Source of the DNA: Massilia sp. UBA2709
Lineage (GTDB): Bacteria; Pseudomonadota; Gammaproteobacteria; Burkholderiales; Burkholderiaceae_D
Direction of reading: 5' to 3'
Assembly (NCBI GenBank): GCA_002354135.1
Contig: DEKZ01000036.1
Coordinates: 6,529-13,684, forward strand
Length of the DNA: 7,156 bases
Made by a program: the position numbers and the translations under genes. The notes beneath the pieces are model-generated. The model ran no database searches, had not been told where the DNA came from, and was given only the letters and a program-made list of their open reading frames with translations. Of the stretch, positions 5,868 through 7,156 are shown one piece after another; position 1 is the first letter of the stretch, and each line of letters starts with the position of its first letter.

Positions 5868-7156
5868 ATGAGCCAATTAAAGATCTATAACACGCTGGCG
5901 CGCGAAAAACAGGTATTCGTTCCGATGGAGGCCGGCAAGGTCGGCATGTATGTCTGCGGCATGACCGTCTACGACTACTGCCACGTCGGGCACGCGCGCA
6001 TGATGATGGCGTTCGACGTCATCTATCGCTGGCTCATGGCTTCCGGTTACGACGTCAAGTACGTACGCAACATCACGGACATCGACGACAAGATCATCAA
6101 GCGCGCGGTCGAGAACGGCGAAACCCTCTCTTCGCTGGTCACGCGCTTCACCAAATACATGGACGAGGACACGCAAGCCCTCGGCATCCTGCCCCCTGGC
6201 GTCGTCCCGCGCGCCACCGAATACGTGCCGCAGATGCTCTCGATCATCGAGAAGCTCGAAGAGAAGGGCCTGGCCTACAGGAGCGAGGACGGCGACGTCA
6301 ACTACGCGGTGCGCGGCTTCGAAGGCTACGGCAAGCTCTCGGGCAAGTCGCTCGACGACCTGCGCGCCGGCGAGCGCGTCGACGTCAATACCGGCAAGCG
6401 TGACCCGCTCGACTTCGTGCTGTGGAAGGCCGCCAAGGAAAGCGAGCCGCTTGAAGCGAAGTGGGACTCGAAATGGGGCCGCGGCCGTCCGGGCTGGCAC
6501 ATCGAGTGCTCGGCCATGTCCTGCGCCACGCTCGGCGAACGCTTCGACATCCACGGTGGCGGCCAGGACCTGCAGTTCCCGCACCACGAGAACGAGATTG
6601 CCCAGAGCGAAGGCGCATTCGGCGGCACGATGGTCAACTACTGGATCCACAACGGTTTCGTGCGCGTCGATAACGAGAAGATGTCCAAGTCGCTGGGCAA
6701 CTTCTTCACGATCCGCGACGTGCTCAAGAAATACGACGCCGAAGTGGTGCGCTTCTTCATCCTGCGCGCCCACTACCGCAGCCCGCTGAACTATTCGGAC
6801 GTCCACATCGACGACGCCAAGGGCGCGCTCACGCGCCTGTACACGGCGCTGTCGGACTTCTACCTGGGCGATGAAGTCCTGGAAGTCGACTGGAACGAGG
6901 AGCACGCCGTGCGCTTCCGCGAGGCGATGGACGACGACTTCAACACGCCGCTGGCCGTGGCCGAGCTGTTCGACCTGGCAAGCGAAGCGAACCGGACGAA
7001 GTCGGTCGCGACCGCGCGCCAGCTGAAGGCCCTGGCCGGCGTGCTGGGCCTGCTCGAGCGCGCGCCGAAGGACTTCCTGCAGGCCGGCGCAGGGGAGGGC
7101 GCGGGCGGCCTGGACGAGGCCCGCATCGCCGCCCTGATCGCCGACCGCGCCGCCGC
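5868..7156 (+). CDS. cysS: Cysteinyl-tRNA synthetase (3' end beyond the window)
   Basis: The first 429 codons of a class I aminoacyl-tRNA synthetase that charges tRNA-Cys in the cytoplasm. It opens MSQLKIYNTLAREK. The ATP-binding HIGH motif is CHVGHAR (HVGH at 39-42) and the KMSKS loop is at 271-275. The zinc ligands that let this enzyme discriminate cysteine are all present: C30, C214, H239 and E243, matching C28, C209, H234 and E238 of E. coli. The Rossmann core with its connecting insertion is followed by the DALR-type helical region (YTALSDFYLG, then DDDFNTPLAVAELFDLA). The gene is open at the window end; about 30-40 residues of a typical family member should remain. There is no strong Shine-Dalgarno sequence before the ATG (CACCACCA precedes it). 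It is divergent from the cyclophilin-lpxH run. Confidence 0.97.
   Translation, partial: MSQLKIYNTLAREKQVFVPMEAGKVGMYVCGMTVYDYCHVGHARMMMAFDVIYRWLMASGYDVKYVRNITDIDDKIIKRAVENGETLSSLVTRFTKYMDEDTQALGILPPGVVPRATEYVPQMLSIIEKLEEKGLAYRSEDGDVNYAVRGFEGYGKLSGKSLDDLRAGERVDVNTGKRDPLDFVLWKAAKESEPLEAKWDSKWGRGRPGWHIECSAMSCATLGERFDIHGGGQDLQFPHHENEIAQSEGAFGGTMVNYWIHNGFVRVDNEKMSKSLGNFFTIRDVLKKYDAEVVRFFILRAHYRSPLNYSDVHIDDAKGALTRLYTALSDFYLGDEVLEVDWNEEHAVRFREAMDDDFNTPLAVAELFDLASEANRTKSVATARQLKALAGVLGLLERAPKDFLQAGAGEGAGGLDEARIAALIADRAA

Noticed and set aside
5608..5868. N-terminal extension of the secreted cyclophilin to 5868
   Set aside because: It would bury the signal peptide, spans the whole divergent promoter region, and the ATG at 5607 has GAGGAG upstream.
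5877..6905. Long minus-strand open frame inside cysS
   Set aside because: It is the shadow of cysS; the plus strand carries HVGH, KMSKS and all zinc ligands.
1..7156. CRISPR array, tRNA or rRNA genes, insertion sequence, phage genes
   Set aside because: No regularly spaced repeats, cloverleaf, transposase or phage-type gene could be seen on either strand.

Overview
The window is a high-GC, gene-dense stretch of a Gram-negative chromosome. The neighbourhood cysS / secreted cyclophilin / cytoplasmic cyclophilin / lpxH is an arrangement I know from Burkholderiales. Together with the GC-rich codon use and the repeat type at the left edge, it suggests a betaproteobacterium, most likely Oxalobacteraceae (Massilia-like). 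That taxonomic call is inference; the presence of lpxH, for lipid A synthesis, directly supports an outer-membrane-bearing organism.

Left edge (1-127): two copies of a short hairpin-forming intergenic repeat, one cut by the window start. Next come three minus-strand genes (3281 down to 128) joined by ATGA stop/start overlaps: a small YtrA-type GntR repressor, an ABC ATPase, and an ABC-2 type permease. The permease is the most unusual object here. After five of its expected six membrane helices it changes, in frame, into the C-terminal two thirds or so of a FlgT-like flagellar assembly protein. It is either a real gene fusion made by deletion or an assembly join. Upstream of the repressor is a GGTG-N16-CACC palindrome around a candidate -10 element, which suggests autoregulation of the cassette.

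Middle (3282-3617): a 335-base intergenic region with two candidate minus-strand terminators (a perfect 10-bp-stem hairpin just past lpxH, and a GC stem with a T6 tract) and then the repressor's promoter and operator region. Centre (3618-5607): a minus-strand run of a secreted cyclophilin (ppiA-like), a cytoplasmic cyclophilin (ppiB) and lpxH, with gaps of 61 and 51 bases, probably one transcript. Right (5608-7156): a 260-base divergent promoter region with abutting extended -10 elements on opposite strands, then cysS on the plus strand, running off the window end.

The housekeeping half (cysteinyl-tRNA synthetase, two prolyl isomerases, lipid A enzyme) looks intact and ordinary. Novelty is concentrated in the GntR-ABC cassette, its chimeric last gene and the flanking repeats.
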